Shown here piece after piece: positions 15,494 to 25,151 of a stretch of DNA of 64,000 nucleotides. The stretch's first letter is position 1. Every line of letters starts with the position of its first letter. Location of the stretch: NCBI RefSeq assembly GCF_017313265.1, contig NZ_JAFLQZ010000012.1:62001-126000 (forward strand), read 5' to 3'. The position numbers and the translations under genes were made by a program. Source of the DNA: Hymenobacter telluris (lineage in GTDB: Bacteria > Bacteroidota > Bacteroidia > Cytophagales > Hymenobacteraceae). The notes under the pieces were generated by a model that ran no database searches, was not told where the DNA came from, and worked only from the letters and a program-made list of their open reading frames with translations.

Positions 15494-16831
15494 TTACAAG
15501 ACCCGCGTCATATACAACGAGAACTTAGGCGGGTGCGCGCTGTTGCCGCTGCCGCCCAACACAACCTGCTCGGGCGTGTAAGAAGTGGGCGGCGCCAAGA
15601 TCAGGCCGTAATTGTCGATTTGGCGCTTGAGAACTGCCGTGCAGTAAGAAGTCAGGGAGAAGGAGTAGCTGCCCTGGTCGAGGTTGGTGCGGGCCGACAA
15701 GCCGCGGTAATACGGGGCCGTAATTTGGGTGCCGGCGGCATCGGCTAGCAGCCCCAGATACTGGTTGCCGCGGCTGGCCAAGTACACGGTGAGGCTGGTG
15801 GGCGGTGGGAAGTAACGGTTTTCGGCAGCCGTAACGGTTTCCAGCGTTATGCCGGCCGAGTTGATGACCCAAGTACCGTCCAGCTCGTTCAGGTTCAGCA
15901 AGTACGGCACTTCTATCTTGGTTTGCAGCCCCAACCCACCTTGGATGTAGGCTTCGGCAGCGGTGCGGGCACTTGGGAGCGTTTGGAGGTAAGAGTTCAA
16001 ACTACCCAGCGCGCTACCATTGCGGACGGCGGTTAGCTGATAGAAATGCCGCCCACCCGTAGCCGTTGAAAACGAGTACGACAGCGCCGTGGCCGGGGCG
16101 GCGGGGTCGTGGTAGTAGAGGCGGACCGTGGTGGCTTGGTTGGTGGCATCAAAGCGTAGCAACGCCGCATTATCGGAGGTGCCGGGCGTCAGAACCAGGC
16201 CGGGCAGCCGGGCTTCCAGCTCGTCTTGGGTGCCAAGCTGGCGGTTCTGGCCGGCGGCTAATAGCTCCTGCCCTAGCGCATCGGCGAGGCGGACCCGCAG
16301 GGTATCGAGGCGCGGGCGCGGACGAGCGTGGAAAGTGGTAGTGCCGAGCAGGGCCGCATCATACGCCAGGGAGCTACTGGCGTAATAGGTGGTGCTGGGC
16401 CGGATTGGAGCGCGGAGGCGGTGCACCTGCACTTGCTGGGTGCGGGTGGTGTCGCCGTAGCGGTACGAATCGGACAGCAGTAACAGCACTACCGAGTCGT
16501 AGACCATGCTGGTTTTCGGTTGAAACACCCCATCTGCCAGCCCCAGGCAAGCGTAGCTGCTAGCCGTAAGCGTACCCAGGCGCGCATCGGTATAGCGGCC
16601 CAACAGCAGGTAGCTGTTGCTGGACGTCGGGACGGAATCGACCAATACCGTGGATGTACGAATGGTGAGCGTATCGACGTAGATGGTGCCCGTTACCTTA
16701 TCAGCGGGGGGCAGCTCGGCCCCGATGCTGGTGGCGTCTTCGCAGGCGGTCAGGGCCCACAGTAGCAGGCAGACCAGCCAACCACCGGCAAAGCGCCACC
16801 GCGGGTGTGGAGAGTGGCTACTGATTATCAT
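15494..16831 (-). CDS. DUF4270 family lipoprotein
   Basis: 445 residues from the ATG at 16831, which gives a signal peptide with lipobox ALTAC (Cys30). The body is typical of DUF4270 from Bacteroidota. It starts SIGAELPPADKVTGTIYVDTLTI, has alternating strands such as YLLLGRYTDARLGTLTASSYACLGL and YDSVVLLLLSDSYRYGDT, and ends YGLILAPPTSY...FSLYMTRVL. The function of the family is not known; members are outer-membrane or periplasmic lipoproteins. The start codon lies inside the 3' end of the upstream kelch gene (14-base overlap), so the two are translationally coupled. An alternative upstream start at 16858 would bury the signal peptide. Confidence 0.88.
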   Translation of the reverse strand: MIISSHSPHPRWRFAGGWLVCLLLWALTACEDATSIGAELPPADKVTGTIYVDTLTIRTSTVLVDSVPTSSNSYLLLGRYTDARLGTLTASSYACLGLADGVFQPKTSMVYDSVVLLLLSDSYRYGDTTRTQQVQVHRLRAPIRPSTTYYASSSLAYDAALLGTTTFHARPRPRLDTLRVRLADALGQELLAAGQNRQLGTQDELEARLPGLVLTPGTSDNAALLRFDATNQATTVRLYYHDPAAPATALSYSFSTATGGRHFYQLTAVRNGSALGSLNSYLQTLPSARTAAEAYIQGGLGLQTKIEVPYLLNLNELDGTWVINSAGITLETVTAAENRYFPPPTSLTVYLASRGNQYLGLLADAAGTQITAPYYRGLSARTNLDQGSYSFSLTSYCTAVLKRQIDNYGLILAPPTSYTPEQVVLGGSGNSAHPPKFSLYMTRVL

Positions 16832-17822
16832 CGTTCGGCGCCAGCATCCAGAAATCATCTAACCGGGTGCTGCCCGACGTGCCCGTGCCCACGTAGCCCC
16901 GGTCGCCGAGGCCAAACCCTACGGCCAGGGTGCGGGTAGCGCCTTCAAATGCGCTTTTCTCGGTCCAGGTGTCACTGGTGGGGTCGTATTGCCAGCAGCT
17001 AGACAGATTGCCGCTGTTGGAGCCGCCCGTTACGTAAGCCAGGCTGTTGACCACGAAAGCCACCCCGTTCATGCGCGGCACGGCGCTGTAGTCGTAGTCG
17101 TCGCCTTCGTCGTCGCTGTCGTTGAGTTCAAGTTTGCGGCGCTCCGTCCACCGCTCGGTGGTGGGGTCGTAGGCCCAGATGTCGGTTTTCACCAGCGCGT
17201 TATCGGAGCCGGCAAGTATGTAGCCGGTGCCGTTGATGGTGAAAGCCAAGGCCCCGAGGCGTTTGTCGCCGCCGAAGCTGGCTTTTTGCGTCCACTGGTC
17301 GGTGGTGGGGTCGTACTGCCAGAAATCCTTTTTGGTGTTGCCGTCGTGCCCGGTGCCCAAGTAGCCTTTACCGGCTATTTCCAAGCCTACGGCGCCATAG
17401 CGGGCCGAACCGGCAAAGTCGGCTTTGCGGGTCCAGGTGTTGGTACTGGGGTCGAATTCCCAGAAGTCGTTGAGGCGGTTAACCCCGTCGTAGCCAGTGC
17501 CAATGTAGCCTTTGCCGTTCACGGCGAAACCAGCGGCTTGGTAGCGCGCTACGCCCGGAAAATCGGCCCGCTGTCGCCACGTATTCAGGCTGGGGTCATA
17601 CTCCCAGAAATCCTTGAACTCATCGGTGCCGTCGGTACCCAAGCCCACGTAGGCTTTGTCGCCGATGGTGAAACATATGGCCCCGCTACGGGCCAGGCCT
17701 TCAAACTGGGAGCTTTTGGTCCAGTTGCCAATTAGTTCGGTGTCTTCGTCGTCGTTGCTGTCACAGGCAGCTAAACTCAGCATGGCCAAAAACAGCCACA
17801 GTAGCATCCGGGGATGATTCAT
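16818..17822 (-). CDS. Kelch-repeat beta-propeller lipoprotein
   Basis: 334 residues with lipobox LSLAAC (Cys20). At least five clear kelch repeats of about 47 residues fill the mature protein. Each has the run AxxFxxxxKGYxGTGxDG...DFWEYDPxTNTWTxKAxFxGxAR, giving a predicted six-bladed propeller. The fourth blade holds an acidic insert ELNDSDDEGDDYDYS. No galactose-oxidase copper ligands are visible, so a binding role is more likely than catalysis. It overlaps and precedes the DUF4270 gene. Kelch-DUF4270 neighbourhoods are common in this phylum, so the two products may form one envelope complex (inference). Confidence 0.9.
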   Translation of the reverse strand: MNHPRMLLWLFLAMLSLAACDSNDDEDTELIGNWTKSSQFEGLARSGAICFTIGDKAYVGLGTDGTDEFKDFWEYDPSLNTWRQRADFPGVARYQAAGFAVNGKGYIGTGYDGVNRLNDFWEFDPSTNTWTRKADFAGSARYGAVGLEIAGKGYLGTGHDGNTKKDFWQYDPTTDQWTQKASFGGDKRLGALAFTINGTGYILAGSDNALVKTDIWAYDPTTERWTERRKLELNDSDDEGDDYDYSAVPRMNGVAFVVNSLAYVTGGSNSGNLSSCWQYDPTSDTWTEKSAFEGATRTLAVGFGLGDRGYVGTGTSGSTRLDDFWMLAPNDDNQ

Positions 17823-17863
17823 AGAAAAGAGGTAGGGAAGTTGAACGAATGAGGGAGTACCAG

Positions 17864-17897
17864 GCCAGCCAGCAGAGTTGCAGCCCTGCTAGCTGGC
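17864..17897 (-). terminator. Hairpin between murI and the kelch gene
   Basis: GCCAGCCAGCAG pairs with CTGCTAGCTGGC with one mismatch over a 10-base loop. It lacks a T-run on the minus strand, so it may be a weak terminator of murI or a leader structure of the kelch mRNA. Confidence 0.4.
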
Positions 17898-18028
17898 TTG
17901 GGCACTTTCACTCACCGCTACAAACCTACCGGCTCCCCTACCCTCGCCCGGAACACTATCTACCAACCCACCCGATTCCTAGACTGTCTTCCTTATTCAT
18001 CCGACGACAAGCCAGGGCGGCACGTTGC

Positions 18029-18844
18029 TTATTCCCACAGCGGATAATGCTCCAGATGCACTTCCTGCTCGAAGAAAATGCGGGTGCTTTCCTCGAACGA
18101 GCGGGTGAAATCAGAAACGTAGAAATGATGCGTGGGCGGCGTTGGCCCAGGCGTAGCGGCCAATTGGTGGCTGTTCAGATAGCTCTTTACATGGGCGGCC
18201 ACCACATCGGAAGCGTCCAGCACTTCCACGTCGTTCTGGTAGAACTCGGCTATTTGCTGCTTGATCAGCGGATAGTGCGTGCAGGCCAGCACCAGCGCCT
18301 CGATGCCGGCCAGCGCCGGATTGGTGAGGTAAGAGCGAATAATGCTGTCGGAAATAGTGTTGGCAAAAAAGCCTTCCTCAATCATGGGGGCCAGCAGCGG
18401 CGTGGCTAGGCTTTGCAGGCGCACCCCCGCGTCGAGGTCGTCGATTTTTTTGCGGTACACGTTGCTGTTCACGGTTTGCTTGGTGCCGATGAGGCCCACC
18501 GTGCGGCCCGCGTAAGCCGCGCCCACATGCGCCACTATCGGGTCGATGACGTTGAGCACCCGCGCCTTCGAGCCCACGTATTCGCGCACCAGCTCGTAAG
18601 CTGCCGCCGAGGCCGAGTTGCAGGCAATCAGAATCAGCTTGCACTGCTGCTTGAGCAGCAGGTCGCAGATTTTGACGGAATACGCCTGAATGGCGGCCGT
18701 GGACTTGTCGCCGTAGGGTAGGTGCGCGGTGTCGCCGAAGTAAATGAGGCGCTCATGGGGCAGCTCGCGGGCCACGGCGCGGGCCACGGTTAGCCCGCCA
18801 ATGCCACTGTCGAATACCCCAATGGGGCGAGTGGTAGGATTCAT
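18029..18844 (-). CDS. murI: Glutamate racemase
   Basis: 271 residues, a normal length. It interconverts L- and D-glutamate for peptidoglycan. The two catalytic cysteines are present, Cys75 in LIACNSASAAAYE and Cys188 in VLACTHYPLIKQ. So are the N-terminal IGVFDSGIGGLTVARA and FGDTAHLPYGDKS motifs. The ATG at 18844 begins at the domain edge; an in-frame ATG at 18931 would add 29 residues with no family counterpart. On the minus strand, CAACTTTG about 70 bases upstream is one mismatch from a -7 promoter element. Confidence 0.95.
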   Translation of the reverse strand: MNPTTRPIGVFDSGIGGLTVARAVARELPHERLIYFGDTAHLPYGDKSTAAIQAYSVKICDLLLKQQCKLILIACNSASAAAYELVREYVGSKARVLNVIDPIVAHVGAAYAGRTVGLIGTKQTVNSNVYRKKIDDLDAGVRLQSLATPLLAPMIEEGFFANTISDSIIRSYLTNPALAGIEALVLACTHYPLIKQQIAEFYQNDVEVLDASDVVAAHVKSYLNSHQLAATPGPTPPTHHFYVSDFTRSFEESTRIFFEQEVHLEHYPLWE

Positions 18845-19006
18845 AGTAAGTAGATAACAACTGATGAGGTAACACCCCGGCACTTGAGGTGGGCGGGCCG
18901 CCAGCCGCACAAAGTTGCCGGTTTCCACCAACTCATCTTGAATTCATCGTTGCGGCTTAATTATTAATTGTTAATTGCCACGGAAATTCCCTAGTTATTC
19001 GTGCTT

Positions 19007-19240
19007 ATGAGCATCATTCTGGAAGAAATCAATCAGGCATTGGCTGCCTTCGATTCCACCCAGGGCCGCCCGGTTGCTATTGAGCTGGGGGAGCGAAAGT
19101 ACACGCAGCTTGTTCTGGACATGGCACATCTGCACAGCGCGGGCGGCGAGCTAACCCATAACACCGGTCGGCCACTGGCTTACAAAGGGCTGGAGATTCT
19201 GCGCGACGACATTCACGTAGACCGGGTACGGGTGATATAA
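19007..19240 (+). CDS. Small unknown protein, 77 aa
   Basis: The protein from the ATG at 19007 reads MSIILEEINQALAAFDSTQG and so on; a GTG two codons upstream is also possible. It is soluble, with amphipathic N-terminal helix content, then strands around AIELGERKYTQLVLDM and a C-terminal YKGLEILRDDIHVDRVRVI. The pattern looks like a compact alpha/beta domain. I do not recognise the family. Codon use is ordinary for the region. It is isolated between murI (divergent) and the hybrid kinase, and no function can be offered. Confidence 0.65.
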   Translation: MSIILEEINQALAAFDSTQGRPVAIELGERKYTQLVLDMAHLHSAGGELTHNTGRPLAYKGLEILRDDIHVDRVRVI

Positions 19241-19444
19241 CATCTTCCCGTTGGGCTGCTTTCACCGCTCCTTCGCAACTGCCAGCTTCTACCGTGTATA
19301 AATCAAACGGACACACTGTTTGGCGCATACTGTTACCTGCTTCGCCTCATCACTGAGGCCTAGCTTGCTTGTGCGGAATATAGTACAATGTAAAGAATCC
19401 GGTATTTTCTATAGTGTATCAGGTAGCAGGCAATTAGTAAACAG

Positions 19445-19452
19445 TAAATTTG
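19445..19452 (+). promoter_or_regulatory. -7 promoter element for the hybrid histidine kinase
   Basis: TAAATTTG matches TAnnTTTG exactly and lies 69 bases before the ATG at 19522. No obvious -33 TTTG is visible. The 281-base gap between 19240 and 19522 holds nothing else I can identify. Confidence 0.45.
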
Positions 19453-19521
19453 TGGTTTAGCCGGATTATTAGGCAAGCATCAACGCCTAAGAATAAGAGA
19501 ATTTCATGTTGAGTTAGTGCT

Positions 19522-22500
19522 ATGGAGAAGGCGGGTACTTCCACTTCCTTGTTGGAGGAGCAGACGTTACCGGGGCAGCAAACCGCACCTGGGGCCTCCT
19601 CCACGCTTCACCAGCTCACCCAGAGCCTTCTCTTGGTGCAACAAGCCTTTGCGGCGGTAGCCATTCTCACCGACCACGGCCAATTAGTATGGGTGAATGA
19701 AGGCTTCACCGAAATAATTGGGCTTAGCCCAGAGAGGTTGGCTTCGCACCCGGTTATCTGGGAAATACTACCGCCGGTGCCGGCCGCCTCGTTCACGGCT
19801 CCGGTCAGCTTGCTTGCACACTCGGTAGTTGGGTACGAAACGCTGGTGCAAACCGATAACCGCTCAGCCCGCTGGCTGCGCGTGAAGCTGCAACCGGCTC
19901 TACTGCCCAGCCAGGTAGCACCCGATTATTTTCTGGCACTTTTCGAAGACATTACCGACGAAAAGGCCACCCAAGCTGCCGCTGCCGCCCAGCAAGCCCA
20001 ACTCCGCTACCTCGATGCGCAGGCGCCGGGGGTGTTGTTTCAGTGGCGCGCCAACCCCGATGGCAGCACTGCTCTCACCTACATTGGCAGCACTGCGCAA
20101 GCCATATTCGGGTTTCAGCCGGCAACGCTGGCCGAGCTAACGGCGGTGGTACACCCACAGGAACAGGCACAATGGATGCAGTTTCTGAATGCAGCCAGTA
20201 GCAAAGCAGCGCCTACTTTTGAAGGGCGCTTGCTGGTGCCCGGCCAGCCGTTGCGCTGGTGCAGCGCCAGCTACCAGCTGTCAACGTACGACGCGGCGGG
20301 TGCGCTTTATAGTGGTGTGCTGCAAGATATTTCCCCGCTGCGCGAAGCCGAGGAAGCTGTACTGGAAAACGAAGCGCGCTGGCTGATGGCTATTGAGCGG
20401 TTCGGCGACGGAGCCTGGGAATTCAACTACCAAACCGGCGACGACTATTTTTCCAGCGCCTACCGGGCCATGTTGGGCTACCCCGATGAGGACTTTCCAA
20501 CCGGTTTTCAGGCTTGGCACAACCATGTCCACCCCGACGACCAGGCTGCCAGCCTGGAAGCGGCTGATGCGTATCTGCGCGGTGACGTACCTATTTATTC
20601 AGTGGAGCGCCGCTTGCTGTGCCGTAACGGCGAGTACAAATGGGTGCTCACCAGGGGCCTCATCACCAAGCGCGACGCCGAAGGCAAGCCCTTGATTATG
20701 ACGGGTGTACACACCGATATTTCTGAAATCAAGAAAGCCAATCTGGCTATTGAAGCGGCTCAGCGGCACTTGGCGGCTACTATTGCCAACTTTCAGGAAG
20801 GGATTCTACTGGAAGACGAAAACCGCCGGGTGGTTCTCGTGAATGAGGCGTTTTGCCGAATGCTTCAGCTGGAAGTCACGCCCGATTACCTGACCGGAAT
20901 GGAAACGGAAACCCTCATGGCGGCCACGCAGGCCAATACCAGAGCGGAACAGGGCTGGCTGACGGGCAGCAACGGCAGCACCCTGAAACAGCACGCCGTA
21001 ATTGGCGACCTGCTGGTGCGCAAGAACGGGCAGGTGTTTCAGCGCGACTTTATTCCGGTTTCCAGCAACCAGGTTGCGCTGGGCTACCTCTGGAAATTCC
21101 AGGATGTAACCGAGCAGAAAAACGCCGAAGAAGCCCTCAAGCGGCGCGAGGAAAAGTACCGGCGCATCATCGAGCAAATGAAGCTGGGCCTGGTAGAATC
21201 AAACCTGACCGATGACGTACTCTACGTCAACCAGGTGCTGCGCGACACGCTGGGCTTTTCCCCCGACGAAGTCATCACGCAGCAGATGCTGCGCAGCCTA
21301 CTAATAGAGCAAGGCTCCGAGCCGGAGGCGGAAGACGAACAAGCGTACGAGGTAGCCACCTGGAGCAAGGACGGCCGCCACAAGTGGTTGCAGGTGAGCC
21401 GCTCAGCCGTGTACAACGACGACCAGCAGCGCATCGGCACCATCCGCATCACCCTCGACATTACGCACCAGAAAGAGCTGGAAAACAAGCTGCGCACGGC
21501 CAAAGACTTTGCCGAGGAATCGTCGAGGGCCAAGGAGCTATTTTTGGCCAACATGAGCCACGAAATCCGGACGCCGATGAACGCCATTCTGGGCATGGCG
21601 CACCTCATGTCGAAAACGCTGCTCTCCTCCGAGCAGGACGACTATCTGCGGGCCATTTCCACCTCCGGGGCCAATCTGCTGGTCATCATCAACGATATTC
21701 TGGACCTGTCGAAAATTGAAGCCGGCCAACTGCAAATGGAGCGCATCGGCTTCAATCCCAGCCAGTTGATTGCCCAAATCGAGAAAACCTTACTCTACCG
21801 CGCCGAAGAACAAGGCCTCACGTTTGTAGCCCACGCGGCGCCCGAGTTGCCGCCGGTGCTGCTCGGCGACCCGTACCGCATCACGCAGGTACTGCTCAAC
21901 TTAGCCGGCAACGCCATCAAGTTCACCGAGAAAGGCCGCGTTACCATCTCATGTGAGTTGCTCGGCCACGCCGACGAATTAGTGGAAATCAAGTTTACGG
22001 TAGCTGATACCGGCATCGGCATTGACCCGGCTTACTTGAACGACATTTTCAAGGAATTCAGCCAGGAAGACCCTTCCGTGACGCGCAAATTTGGGGGCAC
22101 GGGGTTGGGCCTGAGCATCAGCAAGAGCCTTGTAACGCTGATGGGCGGCGAGTTGCGCCTGCACAGTGAAAAGCACATCGGCACGGTGAGCAGCTTCACC
22201 TTGCAGCTACCCCAGGGCTCAGAGCAGGATTTGCCGCACCGGGAAATTATCGACCAAGGCCGGCTCAAAAAGCTGAAAAATAGAAAGGTCCTGCTGGTAG
22301 AAGACAACAAGTTCAACCGCCAGATTGCCAAGGCGTTGCTCACGAATGTTCAGCTTCAGGTAGATGAAGCCGAGAATGGGGAGGTGGCCGTAGACATGCT
22401 GCGCCACCACCGCTACGACTTGGTGCTGATGGACGTGCAAATGCCGGTGCTCAACGGGCTGGAAGCCACGGCCATACTGCGCGCCGAGCTGGGGCTGACC

Positions 22501-23076
22501 ACGCCCATTATTGCCCTCACAGCCAACGCCATTAAGGGCGAGCGGGAAAAATGCATAGCGGCCGGCATGAATGACTACCTGGCCAAGCCATTTCAGGAAG
22601 CGGAATTGCTGAAGCTGGTCGGCGACTGGATTTTGGGAGCTTCGGCCCCCCACCCCGTCACACCTCCCAAGCCGGCCCCGGTTGCGGCCCCTTCCGACGC
22701 GCCGCTTTACAAGCTCGACCTGCTCTACCAGATTGGGCAGGGGGACCAAGGATTTGTGGCCCTGATGCTGGAGTCGTTTATTGAAAGCTGCGAGGAAGCC
22801 GCGCAGGATTTGCACCAAACCCTGCTCACGCAAGACGGGAAACTGCTGAAAGCCACCACCCATAAGCTCAAACCCAGCCTCGACCACCTGCACATCTACC
22901 AGCTGCTCCCCCTCGTAAAGCGCCTCGACGCCTGGGACGCCGCCTATGACGCTACTGTTCTGCCGCCGCTCATCAAAACCGTTATCGAGTTGCTCGAACA
23001 GATTATCCGGCAAATGACCATTGACTTAGCCGCGGTAACCAAAACCCTCGGCAGCGGCCCCGACAGTATCGCCTGA
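19522..23076 (+). CDS. Multi-PAS hybrid histidine kinase with receiver and Hpt domains
   Basis: 1184 residues, cytoplasmic, with no membrane segment or signal peptide. The order is: PAS-type domains at about 25-150, 165-275, 285-410, 415-540 and 545-660 (the PAC-like HTDISEIKKAN, WKFQDVTEQKNAEE and ITLDITHQKELENK link them); HisKA with phospho-acceptor His680 in NMSHEIRTPMN; HATPase_c to about 905 (NAIKFTEKG, DTGIGIDP, GGTGLGLSIS); receiver domain with Asp971 in YDLVLMDVQMP; and Hpt domain with His1114 in TTHKLKPSL. The phosphorelay is therefore His-Asp-His within one chain, and the output regulator must be elsewhere. The signal is unknown; PAS domains suggest a redox, light or small-molecule cue. 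Confidence 0.93.
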   Translation: MEKAGTSTSLLEEQTLPGQQTAPGASSTLHQLTQSLLLVQQAFAAVAILTDHGQLVWVNEGFTEIIGLSPERLASHPVIWEILPPVPAASFTAPVSLLAHSVVGYETLVQTDNRSARWLRVKLQPALLPSQVAPDYFLALFEDITDEKATQAAAAAQQAQLRYLDAQAPGVLFQWRANPDGSTALTYIGSTAQAIFGFQPATLAELTAVVHPQEQAQWMQFLNAASSKAAPTFEGRLLVPGQPLRWCSASYQLSTYDAAGALYSGVLQDISPLREAEEAVLENEARWLMAIERFGDGAWEFNYQTGDDYFSSAYRAMLGYPDEDFPTGFQAWHNHVHPDDQAASLEAADAYLRGDVPIYSVERRLLCRNGEYKWVLTRGLITKRDAEGKPLIMTGVHTDISEIKKANLAIEAAQRHLAATIANFQEGILLEDENRRVVLVNEAFCRMLQLEVTPDYLTGMETETLMAATQANTRAEQGWLTGSNGSTLKQHAVIGDLLVRKNGQVFQRDFIPVSSNQVALGYLWKFQDVTEQKNAEEALKRREEKYRRIIEQMKLGLVESNLTDDVLYVNQVLRDTLGFSPDEVITQQMLRSLLIEQGSEPEAEDEQAYEVATWSKDGRHKWLQVSRSAVYNDDQQRIGTIRITLDITHQKELENKLRTAKDFAEESSRAKELFLANMSHEIRTPMNAILGMAHLMSKTLLSSEQDDYLRAISTSGANLLVIINDILDLSKIEAGQLQMERIGFNPSQLIAQIEKTLLYRAEEQGLTFVAHAAPELPPVLLGDPYRITQVLLNLAGNAIKFTEKGRVTISCELLGHADELVEIKFTVADTGIGIDPAYLNDIFKEFSQEDPSVTRKFGGTGLGLSISKSLVTLMGGELRLHSEKHIGTVSSFTLQLPQGSEQDLPHREIIDQGRLKKLKNRKVLLVEDNKFNRQIAKALLTNVQLQVDEAENGEVAVDMLRHHRYDLVLMDVQMPVLNGLEATAILRAELGLTTPIIALTANAIKGEREKCIAAGMNDYLAKPFQEAELLKLVGDWILGASAPHPVTPPKPAPVAAPSDAPLYKLDLLYQIGQGDQGFVALMLESFIESCEEAAQDLHQTLLTQDGKLLKATTHKLKPSLDHLHIYQLLPLVKRLDAWDAAYDATVLPPLIKTVIELLEQIIRQMTIDLAAVTKTLGSGPDSIA

Positions 23077-23114
23077 ACGAGGTGTAACCCGGCCACCCTT
23101 AGAGTAATTGCGGG

Positions 23115-23151
23115 TTTGTGCTTCCCGGCTGCCTACCCGTGGCTACCTTTG
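23115..23151 (+). promoter_or_regulatory. Promoter of the ABC-F gene, possibly giving a leaderless mRNA
   Basis: TTTG at 23115-23118 and TACCTTTG at 23144-23151 match the -33 and -7 elements, with slightly long spacing. The ATG begins at 23157, five bases after the -7 element, about where transcription should start. Confidence 0.5.
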
Positions 23152-23156
23152 TAGCT

Positions 23157-25055
23157 ATGAATCTGCTTTCTGCCGAGAACCTTTCGAAAAATTACGCCGA
23201 CCGGTGGCTTTTCCGGGAACTGAACTTTGGTTTGCAACAAGGCCAGCGTGTGGGCTTGGTGGGCATCAATGGCTCGGGCAAAACCACATTGCTGCGCATT
23301 TTGGCTGGGTTGGAGCCGCCGGATACCGGCGCCCTGAGCACCCGCAAAGACACCCGCGTGTCGTTTCTGGGCCAGCAGCCGGTGTTCGATGAAACACTGA
23401 CGGTGGAGGAAACCATCTTCGCCAGCCAGAACGATACCCTGGCCGCCATCCGTGACTATGAGCACGTAGTAAACGACCCCCACCACAAGCCCGCCGATTT
23501 GCAGCGTGTAATGGAGTTGATGGACTCGTACAACGCCTGGGACTACGAGTCGCAGGTGCAGCAGATTTTGGGCAAGCTGGGCATTCTGGGCGAGCTGTTG
23601 CAGCGCAACGTGAGCAAGCTCTCGGGTGGGCAGCGCAAGCGCGTGGCCCTGGCCCGCGTGCTGATTGAAGAGCCCGACGTGCTGATTCTCGACGAGCCCA
23701 CCAACCATCTGGACCTAGCTACTATTGAGTGGCTGGAAAACCGACTGGCTTCCCCGAGTCTCACCCTGCTGATGGTAACCCACGACCGGTATTTCCTCGA
23801 TAGGGTGGCCAACGAAATTGTGGAGCTGGACCAGGGCCGCGTGCACCGCTACCAGGGCAACTACGCCTACTTCGTGGAGAAGAAGGCCGAACGGGAGCAG
23901 ATGGAAACCGCCGAAGTGGAAAAGGCCCGCAACCTGCTGCGCAAGGAGCTGGAGTGGATGCGCCGCCAGCCCCAGGCCCGCGGCACCAAGCAAAAAGCCC
24001 GCATCGACGCCTTCTACGAAACGCAGGAGAAAGCCAAAACCAAGCTGAAAGGTCCGGAAATGGAGCTGTCGGTGAAAACCACTCGCCAAGGTGGTAAAAT
24101 CATTGAGGTAGAGCACCTGAGCAAGAAATTCGGCGACAAAGTGGTGCTCGACGATTTCAGCTACGTGTTCAAGAAGAAGGACCGGATTGGTTTGGTGGGA
24201 CCCAACGGCGCGGGCAAAACCACGCTGCTCAACATGCTCACCAAGCAGCTCGCCCCCGACTCCGGCACCGTAGACGCGGGCCAGACCACCGTGTTTGGCT
24301 ACTACACCCAAACCGAGCTGACCTTCGACCCCACGCAGCGCGTAATCGATATTGCCAAGGAAGTGGCCGAGGTGATTGAGCTGGCCGACGGCAGCGTGGT
24401 AACGGCTTCGCAGTTTTTGCAGCACTTTCAGTTTCCGCCGGCCCAGCAGTATACGCTGGTTAGCAAGCTGAGTGGCGGCGAAAAGCGGCGCTTGCAGCTG
24501 CTGCGCGTGCTCATCAAGAACCCCAACTTCCTGATTCTCGACGAACCAACCAACGACCTCGACATCATCACGCTCAACATTCTGGAGGAGTTTCTGCTTC
24601 AGTTTGCGGGCTGCCTGATTATTGTGAGCCACGACCGGTACTTTATGGATGCGCTGGTGGAGCAGGTATTTGCGCTGGAACCCGGCGGCAAAATCCGGCA
24701 GTTCCCCGGCAACTACACCGACTACCGTGAGTGGCTGCAGGAACAACCCGCCGACAACACCGCCCGCGACGCCGAGAAGGCCCTGAAATCGGTGAACCCC
24801 ACGGCCGCTACGCCTGCTCCGGTTGCCGCGGCGGCACCTAAGCGCAAGGCCAGCTTTGCGGAAAAGAAGGAGTACGAAACGCTGGAAAAAGAAATCGAGC
24901 AGCTGGAAATCCTGAAGCAGCAGCTCATTGAGAAGCTGAACTCCGGCACCGGCTCCCACACCGAGCTAGCCGACTGGGCCGCCCAGCTCAAGCGCACCGA
25001 TGCCGACCTGGACGCCAAGGGCGAACGGTGGCTGGAACTAGCTGAATTCGTGTAG
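23157..25055 (+). CDS. ABC-F family ATPase (Uup-like, with C-terminal coiled coil)
   Basis: 632 residues from the ATG at 23157. There are two ABC domains in one chain with no membrane segments. Walker A motifs are GINGSGKTTL and GPNGAGKTTL. Signatures are LSGGQRKRVALARVL and LSGGEKRRLQLLRVL. Both Walker B motifs are followed by Glu (LILDEPTNHLDL, LILDEPTNDLDI). The linker is the charged helical type of ABC-F ribosome-binding factors (EREQMETAEVEKARNLLRKELEWMRRQPQARGTKQKAR). A C-terminal coiled coil (about 560-630, EKKEYETLEKEIEQLEILKQQLIEKL) is typical of Uup. A role in translation or ribosome rescue is more likely than transport. The upstream in-frame codon at 23118 is unlikely as start, given the promoter position. 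Confidence 0.93.
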   Translation: MNLLSAENLSKNYADRWLFRELNFGLQQGQRVGLVGINGSGKTTLLRILAGLEPPDTGALSTRKDTRVSFLGQQPVFDETLTVEETIFASQNDTLAAIRDYEHVVNDPHHKPADLQRVMELMDSYNAWDYESQVQQILGKLGILGELLQRNVSKLSGGQRKRVALARVLIEEPDVLILDEPTNHLDLATIEWLENRLASPSLTLLMVTHDRYFLDRVANEIVELDQGRVHRYQGNYAYFVEKKAEREQMETAEVEKARNLLRKELEWMRRQPQARGTKQKARIDAFYETQEKAKTKLKGPEMELSVKTTRQGGKIIEVEHLSKKFGDKVVLDDFSYVFKKKDRIGLVGPNGAGKTTLLNMLTKQLAPDSGTVDAGQTTVFGYYTQTELTFDPTQRVIDIAKEVAEVIELADGSVVTASQFLQHFQFPPAQQYTLVSKLSGGEKRRLQLLRVLIKNPNFLILDEPTNDLDIITLNILEEFLLQFAGCLIIVSHDRYFMDALVEQVFALEPGGKIRQFPGNYTDYREWLQEQPADNTARDAEKALKSVNPTAATPAPVAAAAPKRKASFAEKKEYETLEKEIEQLEILKQQLIEKLNSGTGSHTELADWAAQLKRTDADLDAKGERWLELAEFV

Positions 25056-25082
25056 CTCTCAAGCTCCCAGAAACGACTGCAA

Positions 25083-25118
25083 AAAAAACGGCGCCGGTGC
25101 ATATCGGCGCCGTTTTGC
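25083..25118 (+). terminator. Terminator after the ABC-F gene
   Basis: AAAACGGCGCCG and CGGCGCCGTTTT pair perfectly over GTGCATAT. An A8 run precedes it and TTTTGCG follows. It lies 30 bases past the stop. Confidence 0.9.
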
Positions 25119-25151
25119 GTTCGGTGGTAGTTATTCTCCAAAGAACTATTT

